Origin: Paucilactobacillus wasatchensis
GTDB taxonomy: Bacteria > Bacillota > Bacilli > Lactobacillales > Lactobacillaceae
Length of the DNA stretch: 36,482 nucleotides
Assembly: GCF_000876205.1 (NCBI RefSeq)
Contig: NZ_AWTT01000019.1
Location: forward strand, 1 to 36,482
Direction: 5' to 3'
The notes beneath the pieces were generated by a model. That model saw only the letters and a list, made by a program, of their open reading frames with translations. It was not told the origin of the DNA and did no database searches. This document shows, piece after piece, positions 8,166-16,192 of this stretch (position 1 is its first letter; each line of letters begins with the position of its first letter). The position numbers and the translations under genes are program-made.

Positions 8166-9206
8166 TTAGCCGTTTTGGCTCGAATTGTCTACGTCTTTTG
8201 GTTGATCAACGACACCAAAGTGTGTCACTGTTTCATCGATCACTTTAGTCGTCAACATTTCATGGATTTGGCTAATCGTATTTTTGACTGCATCTGCTTT
8301 AGAAGAGCCATGTGTTTTGACCACAGGTGCCTTTAGGCCTAACAACACGGCACCACCATAATTGGATGTGCCCATGACTTCACCAATTTGGCTAAACACT
8401 GGTTTTAGCAGTAAATAACCTAACTTTGCACGTAACCCACCATTTAAAATACCGTGTTTAATTAATGACAACATCATCTTGGCAGTTCCTTCAGTTGCTT
8501 TCAATGCTGCATTACCGCTCCAACCATCTGTCACCACTACATCGGCCTTGCCGACTAGTAGTTCGGTGGCTTCAACATTACCCACAAATTTTAATGCCGG
8601 ATCATCGTGAAGTAGTTGCCAGACAGCTTTGTGCATCCGGTCGCCTTTGTCTTCTTCAGCACCATTATTTAACAATGCGATTCGTGGTTCTTTGACCTTG
8701 AGAACCTTCTGGGCATAAAATTTTCCCAAATAGGCAAATTGAACTAAATTCTTTTCTTTACTCTCGGCGTTAGCACCAGTATCTAAATAGACAAAATTTT
8801 GTTGACTAGTAGTGGGGTTAGCAACTGGTAACACAGACGTCAAACCAGGTCGGTCAATGCCTTTAATTCGACCCACGATAAATAGTCCGGCTGCTAACAC
8901 TGCACCGGTGTTTCCAGCTGAGAAAAACGCGTCGGCATCACCATTTTTAACAGCAGTAGCTGCTCTAACAATCGATGAATCCTTTTTAGTTCGAATTGCT
9001 TTGACAGGTTCTTCGCCCATTTCAATTGTTTCCGTGGTAGCAATTAGCTGCAACCGTTCATGATTTTCGATCAACGGTGCCACTTGTTCTTGGGTACCAT
9101 ATAAATCAAATTCAATATCAGGATATAGGTCGCGTGCTTGTTCAACGCCTTTAATAATTTCTTGTGGTGCGTGGTCGCCACCCATGGCGTCTACTGCAAT
9201 TTTCAT
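8166..9206 (-). CDS. plsX: Phosphate acyltransferase PlsX
   Basis: PlsX converts acyl-ACP to acyl-phosphate, the acyl donor for PlsY, and so starts phospholipid synthesis. The 346-residue protein begins MKIAVDAMGGDHAPQEIIKG, the hallmark N-terminus. It also shows AIRTKKDSSIVRA, GNTGAVLAAG, an ALLNNGAEEDKGD segment and TDGWSGNAALKATEG, all conserved in PlsX. The start has AAAGGA upstream. It lies between recG (17-nt gap) and acpP. With fakA slightly upstream the region covers acyl-phosphate formation from both host-made and exogenous fatty acids. Confidence 0.98.
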   Translation of the reverse strand: MKIAVDAMGGDHAPQEIIKGVEQARDLYPDIEFDLYGTQEQVAPLIENHERLQLIATTETIEMGEEPVKAIRTKKDSSIVRAATAVKNGDADAFFSAGNTGAVLAAGLFIVGRIKGIDRPGLTSVLPVANPTTSQQNFVYLDTGANAESKEKNLVQFAYLGKFYAQKVLKVKEPRIALLNNGAEEDKGDRMHKAVWQLLHDDPALKFVGNVEATELLVGKADVVVTDGWSGNAALKATEGTAKMMLSLIKHGILNGGLRAKLGYLLLKPVFSQIGEVMGTSNYGGAVLLGLKAPVVKTHGSSKADAVKNTISQIHEMLTTKVIDETVTHFGVVDQPKDVDNSSQNG

Positions 9207-9223
9207 ATGATAAAATCCTTTCT

Positions 9224-11251
9224 TTAATCAAAGTGTGTTTGAAGTTGGTGCCGTTGCAAATATTGCACTAATGGCAAATTGTCCGTTTGTGTATCCCAAT
9301 TTTCAGTAGCTAACAAATCAGCAGCATCAGATTGGGCCGTTTGAAGCATTTTTAGATCACCAACCGGATCCCCCACTCTAAAATCTGGTAGCCCTGATTG
9401 CTTTTGACCTAAGACATCTCCAGCACCCCGTAACTCTAAGTCCCGTTGTGCAACCACAAAGCCATCAGTAGTCTCCACCATTGTTTGCATTCGTTGAATT
9501 CCAACTTGATTCTTTGGATCTGCAATTAACAAACAGTAACCTTGTTTATGGCCTCGCCCAACACGACCACGAAGTTGATGTAACTGTGCTAAACCAAATC
9601 GATCCGCATCATAAACCATCATGACGGTAGCATTGGCAACATCGACCCCAACTTCAATCACAGTAGTTGAAACTAATAATTGAATTTGATTATCTTTGAA
9701 TAATTGCATGGTCTGTTCTTTTTCATCATTTGATAAACGGCCATGCAGCAATCCGACCTTAAATTCTGGCTCAAAATATTGTTTCAGTTTCTCATAAAGT
9801 TCTTCCGCATTCCGAACATCCAAAGACTCGGATTGTTCGATTAACGGTGTCACAACATATATCTGCGAACCTTGCTGCAACTGTTTTAACACAAACTCCA
9901 ACGCAACACCAGTCTGATTACTTCGCAGCCATTTAGTTTCAATCGGCTGGCGTCCTTGGGGCATTTCTCCAATAATTGAGACATCCATTTCACCATAAGC
10001 CGTAATTGCTAGTGTCCGCGGAATCGGTGTCGCTGTCATCGCTAGTACGTCCGGGTGTTCTCCTTTTTCACGTAACTTTTGCCGTTGGTTAACCCCGAAA
10101 CGATGTTGTTCGTCCGTGACAATCAAGCCCAGATTAGCGTACTCAACTGAATCTTGAATTAGCGCATGAGTCCCAATAATTAAGTTCACGCCCCCTTGCT
10201 TAATCTGCTTGAGCAACTGTGTATGTTGTTTGGTCGTCATCGATCCAGTTAACAATGCAATTGAAACTGGTAGGCCCTCAAATAGACGAGCAAAATTATC
10301 AGCATGCTGAGCTGCTAAAATCTCAGTGGGAACCATTAATGCTGTCTGATAACCCGCTGTAATTGTCGCATACATCGCAATTGCAGCAACAATGGTCTTA
10401 CCTGAACCAACATCGCCTTGAAGCAATCGATTCATTTGAATTGGCCGACGTAAATCACGGCAAATTTCGTTAACTACCTTTTTTTGCGCACCAGTTAATT
10501 CATAGTCCAATGAGCCGATAAATGTTTTTAATTCATCATTATGATATAAAATGGACAGACCATCTTCAGCCTGATTTTCTCGTTTCAATGCTTGAATTCG
10601 TAATTGAAATAAAAAAAATTCTTCGTACGCAGCACTCCGTCTGGCCAATTTAGCTGTATGTTCATCACTGGGGAAGTGCATTTCTTTAATCATCTGGGCC
10701 CGTGGTAACAAACTGTAAGCTGTGATTAGCGCTGGCGGTAACAGTGTCGCAATCACGTGTTGATATTGTTTAAAAGCAGTAGCAATGAATTTCTTGATTG
10801 TATTAGCCTTAATTTGCTTGTTGGCCGGATAAATGGCTGCTAATTCGCCTGAATCCATCGCAATTAATTTCATTCCAGTCAAGCGAGCATGAATTGCGTC
10901 CCATTTTCCATAAACTGCTAAGTCTTTGCCAAGTTCAATCTTGTCTTTTAAATATGGCTGATTAAAAAAAGTCACCATCACAACATCTTGATCGACTAAT
11001 ACACGAAAGCTTAAACGATTTTTTTTATAACCAAATCTGGCAATCACCGGTTCGGACATAACTGTCCCTTTAAGTGTTAATTTTTCTTGATCGCCCGCTG
11101 TCGCTAAAGACCGAATTTCAAAATTATCATATCGGGTCGGATAGTACGTTAATAAGTCTTCAACTGTCTGAATGCCTAAACTAGCAAGGGCTGTTACCCG
11201 TTTTGGGCCAACCCCGCTAATTAAGCTAACTGAATCTTGCAAACTTAGCAT
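9224..11251 (-). CDS. recG: ATP-dependent DNA helicase RecG
   Basis: RecG remodels stalled forks and branched DNA. The 675-residue protein has an N-terminal helix-hairpin-helix-like segment (LISGVGPKRVTALASLGI), an OB-fold wedge domain (about 50-150), and SF2 helicase motifs: Walker A GDVGSGKT, DEQHRFG box, TATPIPRT, and C-terminal VIEVGVDV and QLRGRVGRG. I chose ATG 11251 because GGGGAAGG lies directly upstream and MLSLQDSV is a normal start. The frame opens nine codons earlier without a better site. A hairpin terminator (11279-11317) lies only 27 bp upstream, so expression must come by readthrough from fakA or from an unseen promoter. Confidence 0.98.
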   Translation of the reverse strand: MLSLQDSVSLISGVGPKRVTALASLGIQTVEDLLTYYPTRYDNFEIRSLATAGDQEKLTLKGTVMSEPVIARFGYKKNRLSFRVLVDQDVVMVTFFNQPYLKDKIELGKDLAVYGKWDAIHARLTGMKLIAMDSGELAAIYPANKQIKANTIKKFIATAFKQYQHVIATLLPPALITAYSLLPRAQMIKEMHFPSDEHTAKLARRSAAYEEFFLFQLRIQALKRENQAEDGLSILYHNDELKTFIGSLDYELTGAQKKVVNEICRDLRRPIQMNRLLQGDVGSGKTIVAAIAMYATITAGYQTALMVPTEILAAQHADNFARLFEGLPVSIALLTGSMTTKQHTQLLKQIKQGGVNLIIGTHALIQDSVEYANLGLIVTDEQHRFGVNQRQKLREKGEHPDVLAMTATPIPRTLAITAYGEMDVSIIGEMPQGRQPIETKWLRSNQTGVALEFVLKQLQQGSQIYVVTPLIEQSESLDVRNAEELYEKLKQYFEPEFKVGLLHGRLSNDEKEQTMQLFKDNQIQLLVSTTVIEVGVDVANATVMMVYDADRFGLAQLHQLRGRVGRGHKQGYCLLIADPKNQVGIQRMQTMVETTDGFVVAQRDLELRGAGDVLGQKQSGLPDFRVGDPVGDLKMLQTAQSDAADLLATENWDTQTDNLPLVQYLQRHQLQTHFD

Positions 11252-11278
11252 ATTTTCCTTCCCCTTTATTGCTAACAT

Positions 11279-11317
11279 AAAAATGATCGTTCCAAAACAA
11301 TAGCTTTGGTCCGATCA
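11279..11317 (-). terminator. Terminator or attenuator between fakA and recG
   Basis: Minus-strand stem TGATCG/CGATCA with an inner CCAAA/TTTGG pairing and a run of five T (11283-11279). It directly follows fakA (stop at 11330). The distance from the T run to the recG ATG is only 27 bases, which leaves no space for a promoter. Confidence 0.7.
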
Positions 11318-11329
11318 TCAGTGTTAATT

Positions 11330-13018
11330 TTATTCAACTGAAATCAAATAAGGATACACAGGTTGACCACCAGGATGAATTTCAACTTCTAGCTCATCAT
11401 CAATTTCATAAATTGCATCTTCTATTTGTTTAGCTGTATTTTCATCACCATCGGCACCATAGATGATCGTGACGATTTCACTATCAGAATCTAGCATCTT
11501 TTTAACCATTGCGACTGCAGTTGCTTCAATTTTAGAATCAGTAACTTCGATTGTACCGTCAACAATGCCCATGAAATCATCTTTTTTAATTGAAACACCA
11601 TCGATCGTGGTGTCCCGAATTGCATTAGTTACCTCGCCACTTTTAACTGAATCAAGGTTACTTTCCATCGCAGTTTGGTTATCGGCCAGCGTACTTTCTG
11701 GGTTAAATTCCAGTAAGGATGCCATGCCCTGAGCAATTGTTTTGCTGTGGACGATTTTGGTTGGAACACTTGTGACTTGTGCTGCCTGATCAGCCGCCAT
11801 GAAAATATTACCATTATTTGGTAGTACAATTGCCTCTTTAGCACCGCTAGCTTCAATCGCTGAAACAATGTCTTCCGTGCTGGGGTTCATTGTTTGACCA
11901 CCGCTGATAATTTTAGTGACACCAAGGCTCTCAAATAAGGTACCAATGCCATCACCGCTTGAAACAGCAATCACCGCCGTTTTGGCAGGTGCTTTTTCTG
12001 GCTTTGGTGCCGCCGCAGGAGTCACCTGGTCATCTTTTTCCATAATACTTTCTTGTTGCCAACGCATATTATCAACTTTAACTTTTTGTAGGTCACCGAA
12101 CTCTTGACCCCATGCTAAAACCTTACCAGGATGTTCTGTGTGGACATGTACCTTAACAATTTCCTCATCATTAACAACTAAAAGACTGTCTCCAAGTTCA
12201 GCTAAATATTGATAAAATTCATCGTAATCAAACCGTTTGTCAACTTCCTTACCACGACCAATACGAACCATGATCTCTGTACAGTAGCCGTACACAATGT
12301 CAGCAGGATTAAGTTGTCCTTGAGCACTGCGATGGTGTTCAGCATTAATCATTTCGTCCATTTCAGCATTATCAGGGGTGTGCAAATCATCTTCACTAAT
12401 TTCCCCACTAAGTGCCTCGCAAAAGGCCTGCAATACAAAGGTTAATCCTTGGCCACCAGAATCAACGACTCCAACTTCTTTGAGCACCGGTAATAAATCT
12501 GGAGTTGATTTTAATGCAGTTTTAGCTGCTTCGTAAATTGCTTGTAATACTTCAACTAGATCATCAGACTTGCTAGCAGCCTGATTACCAGCCTTGGCTG
12601 ATTCTCGAACAACCGTTAAAATTGTACCTTCAGTTGGCTTCATGACAGCTTTATAAGCTGTTTTAGCGCCGTTAGCATAACCAGCAGCAAAGCTCTTCGC
12701 GGTTAGGGCTTCATGCCCTTCAATTCCTTTAGAAAAGCCGCGAAATATTTGTGATAATATCACACCAGAATTACCCCGAGCACCCATTAACAAGCCCTTG
12801 GCAAGTGCTGCTGCTAAATCATCTACGCGTGTGCTGCTTTCTTCGTGAACATACTTAGCACCGCTGGCCAGCGACATACTCATGTTTGTGCCAGTATCGC
12901 CATCGGGTACTGGAAAAACATTTAATGAATTAATAAATTCGGCGTTTTGTGTCAAGCGGGTTGTTGCCGCCTGAACCATCTGGCCGAATTCAAGATTTGT
13001 AATTTTTGTTACTGTCAA
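11330..13018 (-). CDS. fakA: Fatty acid kinase subunit A (DhaL domain protein, formerly YloV)
   Basis: FakA phosphorylates fatty acids presented by a FakB/DegV-type partner, giving acyl-phosphate for PlsX/PlsY. The 562-residue protein has an N-terminal DhaL kinase domain with SLNVFPVPDGDTGTNMSMS (nucleotide/Mg binding) and MGARGNSGVILSQI, and a middle region ending near an Ala/Pro/Lys linker at about 335. The C-terminal DegV-like half includes ILPNNGNIFMAADQA and ends GGQPVYPYLISVE. No ATG fits. The start is TTG at 13018, eight bases after GGAGG, and its product MTVTKITNLEF matches relatives. It is cotranscribed with the upstream asp23-like gene (30-nt gap), the standard yloU-yloV pair. Confidence 0.95.
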   Translation of the reverse strand: MTVTKITNLEFGQMVQAATTRLTQNAEFINSLNVFPVPDGDTGTNMSMSLASGAKYVHEESSTRVDDLAAALAKGLLMGARGNSGVILSQIFRGFSKGIEGHEALTAKSFAAGYANGAKTAYKAVMKPTEGTILTVVRESAKAGNQAASKSDDLVEVLQAIYEAAKTALKSTPDLLPVLKEVGVVDSGGQGLTFVLQAFCEALSGEISEDDLHTPDNAEMDEMINAEHHRSAQGQLNPADIVYGYCTEIMVRIGRGKEVDKRFDYDEFYQYLAELGDSLLVVNDEEIVKVHVHTEHPGKVLAWGQEFGDLQKVKVDNMRWQQESIMEKDDQVTPAAAPKPEKAPAKTAVIAVSSGDGIGTLFESLGVTKIISGGQTMNPSTEDIVSAIEASGAKEAIVLPNNGNIFMAADQAAQVTSVPTKIVHSKTIAQGMASLLEFNPESTLADNQTAMESNLDSVKSGEVTNAIRDTTIDGVSIKKDDFMGIVDGTIEVTDSKIEATAVAMVKKMLDSDSEIVTIIYGADGDENTAKQIEDAIYEIDDELEVEIHPGGQPVYPYLISVE

Positions 13019-13048
13019 ATTGACTTCCTCCTGACGATCTCACACTAA

Positions 13049-13411
13049 TTAATCGGCTAGTACGCGTACGCCTTGAACAAATACGTTTACCGAATTAGCC
13101 GTTACGCCAAGCATCGATTCTAGGTTGTACTTTACTTTATCTTGGACACTCTTAGAAACTTCCGAGATTTTAGTGCCATAACCAACAATAATGTTCACAT
13201 CAACTGAGATGCCGTTTTTTTGTTGCAAAACAACAACCCCTTTGCTATAGCTTTCTCTTCTTAAAATATCATTAACATTATCTCGAATTTGATTACGGCT
13301 CGCCATCCCAACAACACCATAATTGTCAGTGGCTGCACCACCAACGACTGTGGCGATCACGTCATTAGTAATATCGATCGTGCCATATTGGGTTTTAATC
13401 TTTACTGCCAT
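13049..13411 (-). CDS. yloU: Asp23/Gls24 family envelope-stress protein (YloU)
   Basis: This 120-residue protein belongs to the Asp23/DUF322 family. The visible family features are GTIDITNDVIATVVGGAA at the N-terminus, YGVVGMASRN, the VDVNIIVGYG strand, and a C-terminal 'SVNVFVQGVRV' end. These are cytoplasmic, often membrane-anchored proteins linked to alkaline or cell-envelope stress. The precise function of YloU is not established. The ATG has AGAGGGGGCC upstream. It is the first gene of a two-gene unit with fakA and is divergent from rpmB. Confidence 0.93.
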   Translation of the reverse strand: MAVKIKTQYGTIDITNDVIATVVGGAATDNYGVVGMASRNQIRDNVNDILRRESYSKGVVVLQQKNGISVDVNIIVGYGTKISEVSKSVQDKVKYNLESMLGVTANSVNVFVQGVRVLAD

Positions 13412-13457
13412 CTTAATGGCCCCCTCTTTTAAACTTTAAATTTCACTAGTACATAAT

Positions 13458-13485
13458 AACATACCATGGTAACGATAAAAAGCAA
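13458..13485 (-). promoter_or_regulatory. Predicted promoter of yloU-fakA
   Basis: Minus strand: -35 TTGCTT (13485-13480), a 16-base spacer, and -10 TATGTT (13463-13458) preceded by TGG (extended -10). It is 47 bases upstream of the yloU start. Confidence 0.45.
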
Positions 13486-13559
13486 ATTAACCGACTGATG
13501 CTACCTAACTGCGAGCCGAGTGGATTTGTGTGTAAAGTATAATTACTTGAAAGAAATTC

Positions 13560-13588
13560 TTGCAATGTTGCTGTTCCTATGGTAAATT
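13560..13588 (+). promoter_or_regulatory. Predicted promoter of rpmB
   Basis: Plus strand: -35 TTGCAA (13560-13565), 17-base spacer, -10 TAAATT (13583-13588) preceded by TGG, an extended -10. The leader to the rpmB ATG is about 55 nt and ends with GAGGAGGGG as the ribosome binding site. A perfect TATAAT further upstream (13538-13543) lacks a -35. Confidence 0.6.
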
Positions 13589-13650
13589 ATTTAGGTGAGT
13601 TATCGCGCACATGCGCACAATTAAATTGATGAGAAGAGGAGGGGTTAGAC

Positions 13651-13836
13651 ATGGCAAAAGATTTTATCACTGGTAAACGGACACGTTTTGGTAACAAACG
13701 TTCTCACGCCCTTAACTCAAGCCGTCGCAGTTGGAAGCCTAATTTGAAAAAAGTTACGATCTTAGTAAATGGTAAGCCTAAAAAAGTTTACGTTTCTGCA
13801 CGAACTTTGAAATCAGGTAAAGTGACCCGAGTTTAA
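13651..13836 (+). CDS. rpmB: 50S ribosomal protein L28
   Basis: L28 is a small basic protein of the large ribosomal subunit. The 61-residue sequence has the family pattern: [20 protein letters not shown] at the start, RRSWKPNL in the middle and a [13 protein letters not shown] end. It carries no zinc-binding cysteine pairs, so it is the zinc-independent form. The ATG follows a strong GAGGAGGGG site. It stands alone on the plus strand between the minus-strand thiN and yloU genes, has its own promoter, and ends at a strong terminator. This lone divergent placement next to yloU is usual in Firmicutes. Confidence 0.98.
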   Translation: MAKDFITGKRTRFGNKRSHALNSSRRSWKPNLKKVTILVNGKPKKVYVSARTLKSGKVTRV

Positions 13837-13851
13837 TTATAATTGATTAAT

Positions 13852-13889
13852 AAAAAAGAGCTGTTCTCAATCGAGAATTGCTCTTTTTT
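13852..13889. terminator. Bidirectional terminator between rpmB and thiN
   Basis: AAAAAAGAGC at 13852-13861 and GCTCTTTTTT at 13880-13889 form a stem with an inner TTCTC/GAGAA pair. There are T runs in both directions, so it can end rpmB (plus strand) and thiN (minus strand). Confidence 0.9.
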
Positions 13890-13898
13890 ATTGCACAA

Positions 13899-14558
13899 TT
13901 AATCTTTACTTTGAATTACCGCCACTACTCCCATTTCAAATGAAAAATGATTAGTTGTTCCCACAAACTCATTACTAGCCCACGAAATTGGATAATCGCT
14001 ACCAAACTGATGTAACTGATATTTTTCATCGGTTAATGTAAGTCCCTTAACTGCAGTTAAGTTCACAAACGCCAGATATTTTTTATCTGGTTCTTTTTTG
14101 ATCTCATATTCGCCCGGTAAAAAGAAGCACACCGTATTTTGCTGATCAATAAATCTAATTCGACTGGCAAAGGGACGCAAACTATCAGATAACACCAAAA
14201 ACAAATTGGCAAGCAGGTGATCCAACCGTCCACCTGTAGCCCCATAAATATCGATTCTAGTTGCCTTTAACTGTTTAAGCGCAATTGAAACCCCAATTTG
14301 TGTATCCGTTAAATCCTTTTCTGGTGGGAATTGCTGAATATCTGCCACGGATTGTCGTAACTGTGCTAATTCATTCGAACTAATCGAATCAAAATCACCA
14401 GCAGCTACTTTGGGAATAACACCAAGTTTAATCAATCTGAGAGCACCGCGATCAATACCAACCCAATCACCAACTATGCCCCCCTGTGTTAATTGTTTCG
14501 GCCATTGTTGCGTTGGTCCACCAACCAAAATATTAACTTTATTGCCGTTTACTTTCAT
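13899..14558 (-). CDS. thiN: Thiamine pyrophosphokinase
   Basis: ThiN transfers pyrophosphate from ATP to thiamine, giving the cofactor thiamine diphosphate. The 219-residue protein shows NILVGGPTQQWP near the start, GIDRGALRLIKLGVIPKVAAGDFDS (about 52-76), FPPEKDLTDTQIGVSIALK, and GATGGRLDHLLANLFLV, the catalytic and substrate-binding motifs of the family. The ATG has GAAGAGGAA upstream. It follows rpe but a hairpin terminator lies in the 64-bp gap, so it may be expressed at a lower level than the genes before it. Its 3' end shares a terminator with rpmB. Confidence 0.96.
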   Translation of the reverse strand: MKVNGNKVNILVGGPTQQWPKQLTQGGIVGDWVGIDRGALRLIKLGVIPKVAAGDFDSISSNELAQLRQSVADIQQFPPEKDLTDTQIGVSIALKQLKATRIDIYGATGGRLDHLLANLFLVLSDSLRPFASRIRFIDQQNTVCFFLPGEYEIKKEPDKKYLAFVNLTAVKGLTLTDEKYQLHQFGSDYPISWASNEFVGTTNHFSFEMGVVAVIQSKD

Positions 14559-14581
14559 TTCAAATTCCTCTTCATAAAATT

Positions 14582-14612
14582 AAAAAAGAGTATGAACAAG
14601 ATTCACGCTCTT
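14582..14612 (-). terminator. Terminator or attenuator between rpe and thiN
   Basis: Minus-strand stem AAGAGCGTGAA/TTCATACTCTT (one mismatch, one G-T pair) followed by six T. It comes right after the rpe stop and its T run ends 23 bases before the thiN ATG, so no separate thiN promoter fits between. Confidence 0.7.
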
Positions 14613-14622
14613 AGAGTAATTA

Positions 14623-15276
14623 TTATTTGGTTGCCGTTTTAATGGCATTCATTTTAGCAACTGGATCAGTTGCATTAAAGACATATGAACCAGCAACCGC
14701 TACTGTAGCCCCTGCTTTGTAACAAGCAACCACAGTTTCATTATTAACGCCACCATCAATTTCAATATCAAAATTATAGCCATTGGCTTGTTTCAATTGA
14801 CTCAATTCAGCAATTTTAGCCACTGTTTCTGGCAAAAATTTTTGCCCGCCAAAGCCAGGATTAACCGTCATCACTAGTACTTGATCAACCATCCCTAGTA
14901 CAGGGGTAATTTGCGATACTGGTGTACCAGGATTAATTACCACTTCAGCTTTGACACCACCATTTTTGATGATTTGAAGTGCCCGATGAATATGAGCAGT
15001 TGCTTCAACTTGAACGCCAATAATGTCGGCACCAGCTTCAATAAAGTCTGGCAACAAATGCTCAGGCTGTTGGACCATCAAATGAACATCTAATACCAAC
15101 TTTGAAATTGGTCGAATTGCTTTCACAAAACCAGGACCATATGAAATACTAGGAACGAATGTACCGTCCATTACATCAATGTGCAGGTACTCTGCCCCGC
15201 CTTGTTCCACTTTTTCAATGTCACGTTGTAAATTAACATAATCCGCACTTAAAATTGATGGCGCTACTTTAATCAT
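14623..15276 (-). CDS. rpe: Ribulose-phosphate 3-epimerase
   Basis: Rpe interconverts ribulose-5-phosphate and xylulose-5-phosphate in the pentose phosphate or phosphoketolase route. The 217-residue TIM barrel shows APSILSADY, HIDVMDGTFVPSISYGP (metal and catalytic residues), DVHLMV, MTVNPGFGGQKF (phosphate binding) and EIDGGVN. I chose ATG 15276, which has GAGG nine bases upstream and starts MIKVAPSILSADY. The frame is open 14 codons further but those would overlap the rsgA end. It sits 10 nt after rsgA, an arrangement common in Firmicutes (prkC-rsgA-rpe-thiN). Confidence 0.98.
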   Translation of the reverse strand: MIKVAPSILSADYVNLQRDIEKVEQGGAEYLHIDVMDGTFVPSISYGPGFVKAIRPISKLVLDVHLMVQQPEHLLPDFIEAGADIIGVQVEATAHIHRALQIIKNGGVKAEVVINPGTPVSQITPVLGMVDQVLVMTVNPGFGGQKFLPETVAKIAELSQLKQANGYNFDIEIDGGVNNETVVACYKAGATVAVAGSYVFNATDPVAKMNAIKTATK

Positions 15277-15286
15277 TAATAATTCC

Positions 15287-16177
15287 TCATTTCTTGTAAT
15301 TTGGTTTTTGTGCCACAATCAAGTCATGAAATTGACTGTAGTTATTATACCGACTTTCCATTATTGTACCATTTGCAACAGCCTCTTTCACTGCACAATT
15401 AGGTTCTTTTAAGTGGAGACAACCCCGAAAACGGCAGTTTTTGCCAATTTCTGCCATTTCAGGAAAATATAATGGGAGTTGTTCATTTGTCATGTCAAAC
15501 GTTTCGTAGGAAGAAAAACCGGGTGTATCAGCAATTAGGCTATTATCAATATTAAGCAAGCTCACTTTGCGCGTCGTATGTTTACCACGTTGTAAGGCTT
15601 GCGAAATCACACCAGTGGGCAATGCCAAGCTAGGAACGAGGTGGTTTAATAAGGTAGATTTGCCTGCTCCGGTTTGGCCCATCACAACACCAATTTGATT
15701 ACTAATTAATTTTCTTAACGCTACCAGCGACTGTTTTTCAAAGGGGTCATGAGACATGATGACAGCGTATCCAGCTTCTTGATAGCCCTTTACAATCACA
15801 TTAATTGCATCATATTCAGCTTGATTCAATAAATCAGTTTTGGTGAAATAAATAATCGCCTTAATTTTTTGTGCTTCCAGTGCTACTAGTTGACGATCTA
15901 ATAAATTGGTAGAAAAAATTGGTTCCCTAACGGCAGTCACAACGATGGCAACATCAACATTTGCAATTGGTGGCCGTGTCAGGGCATTTTTTCGCGGTAA
16001 TACTTTTAGCAAATAACCTTCATGTCGGTTTTGACCATCAAACTCAACTTGATCACCCACCATTGGTTTGATTTTCTTCTGCCGAAAGTTACCACGACCA
16101 CGAGTACGATATAACTCATTATCAGATAATACATCGTAAAAGCCACTGAGTGATTGTTGGATAATTCCTTTTTTCAC
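15287..16177 (-). CDS. rsgA: Ribosome small-subunit-dependent GTPase RsgA (YloQ/CpgA)
   Basis: RsgA checks late maturation of the 30S subunit. It is a circularly permuted GTPase: an N-terminal OB fold (1-70), then the G4 motif FTKTDLL, P-loop [12 protein letters not shown] and G3 DTPGFSSYE in permuted order. A zinc site [14 protein letters not shown] and a C-terminal helical part follow. Length is 296. The start codon is GTG at 16177, with AAAGGGG upstream. No in-frame ATG fits nearby. It lies 15 nt after pknB. In Bacillus the orthologue is a substrate of the neighbouring PrkC kinase, so the linkage is meaningful. Confidence 0.97.
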   Translation of the reverse strand: MKKGIIQQSLSGFYDVLSDNELYRTRGRGNFRQKKIKPMVGDQVEFDGQNRHEGYLLKVLPRKNALTRPPIANVDVAIVVTAVREPIFSTNLLDRQLVALEAQKIKAIIYFTKTDLLNQAEYDAINVIVKGYQEAGYAVIMSHDPFEKQSLVALRKLISNQIGVVMGQTGAGKSTLLNHLVPSLALPTGVISQALQRGKHTTRKVSLLNIDNSLIADTPGFSSYETFDMTNEQLPLYFPEMAEIGKNCRFRGCLHLKEPNCAVKEAVANGTIMESRYNNYSQFHDLIVAQKPNYKK

Positions 16178-16192
16178 ATTTTTCCCCTTTTA

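Noticed and set aside
13538-13543. Perfect TATAAT upstream of rpmB
   Set aside because: No -35 at a proper distance, and a better promoter (TTGCAA-17-TAAATT) lies closer to rpmB.
13604-13620. Repeated GCGCACA motif in the rpmB leader as an operator
   Set aside because: A single short direct repeat of low complexity; no known regulator fits and it has no symmetry.
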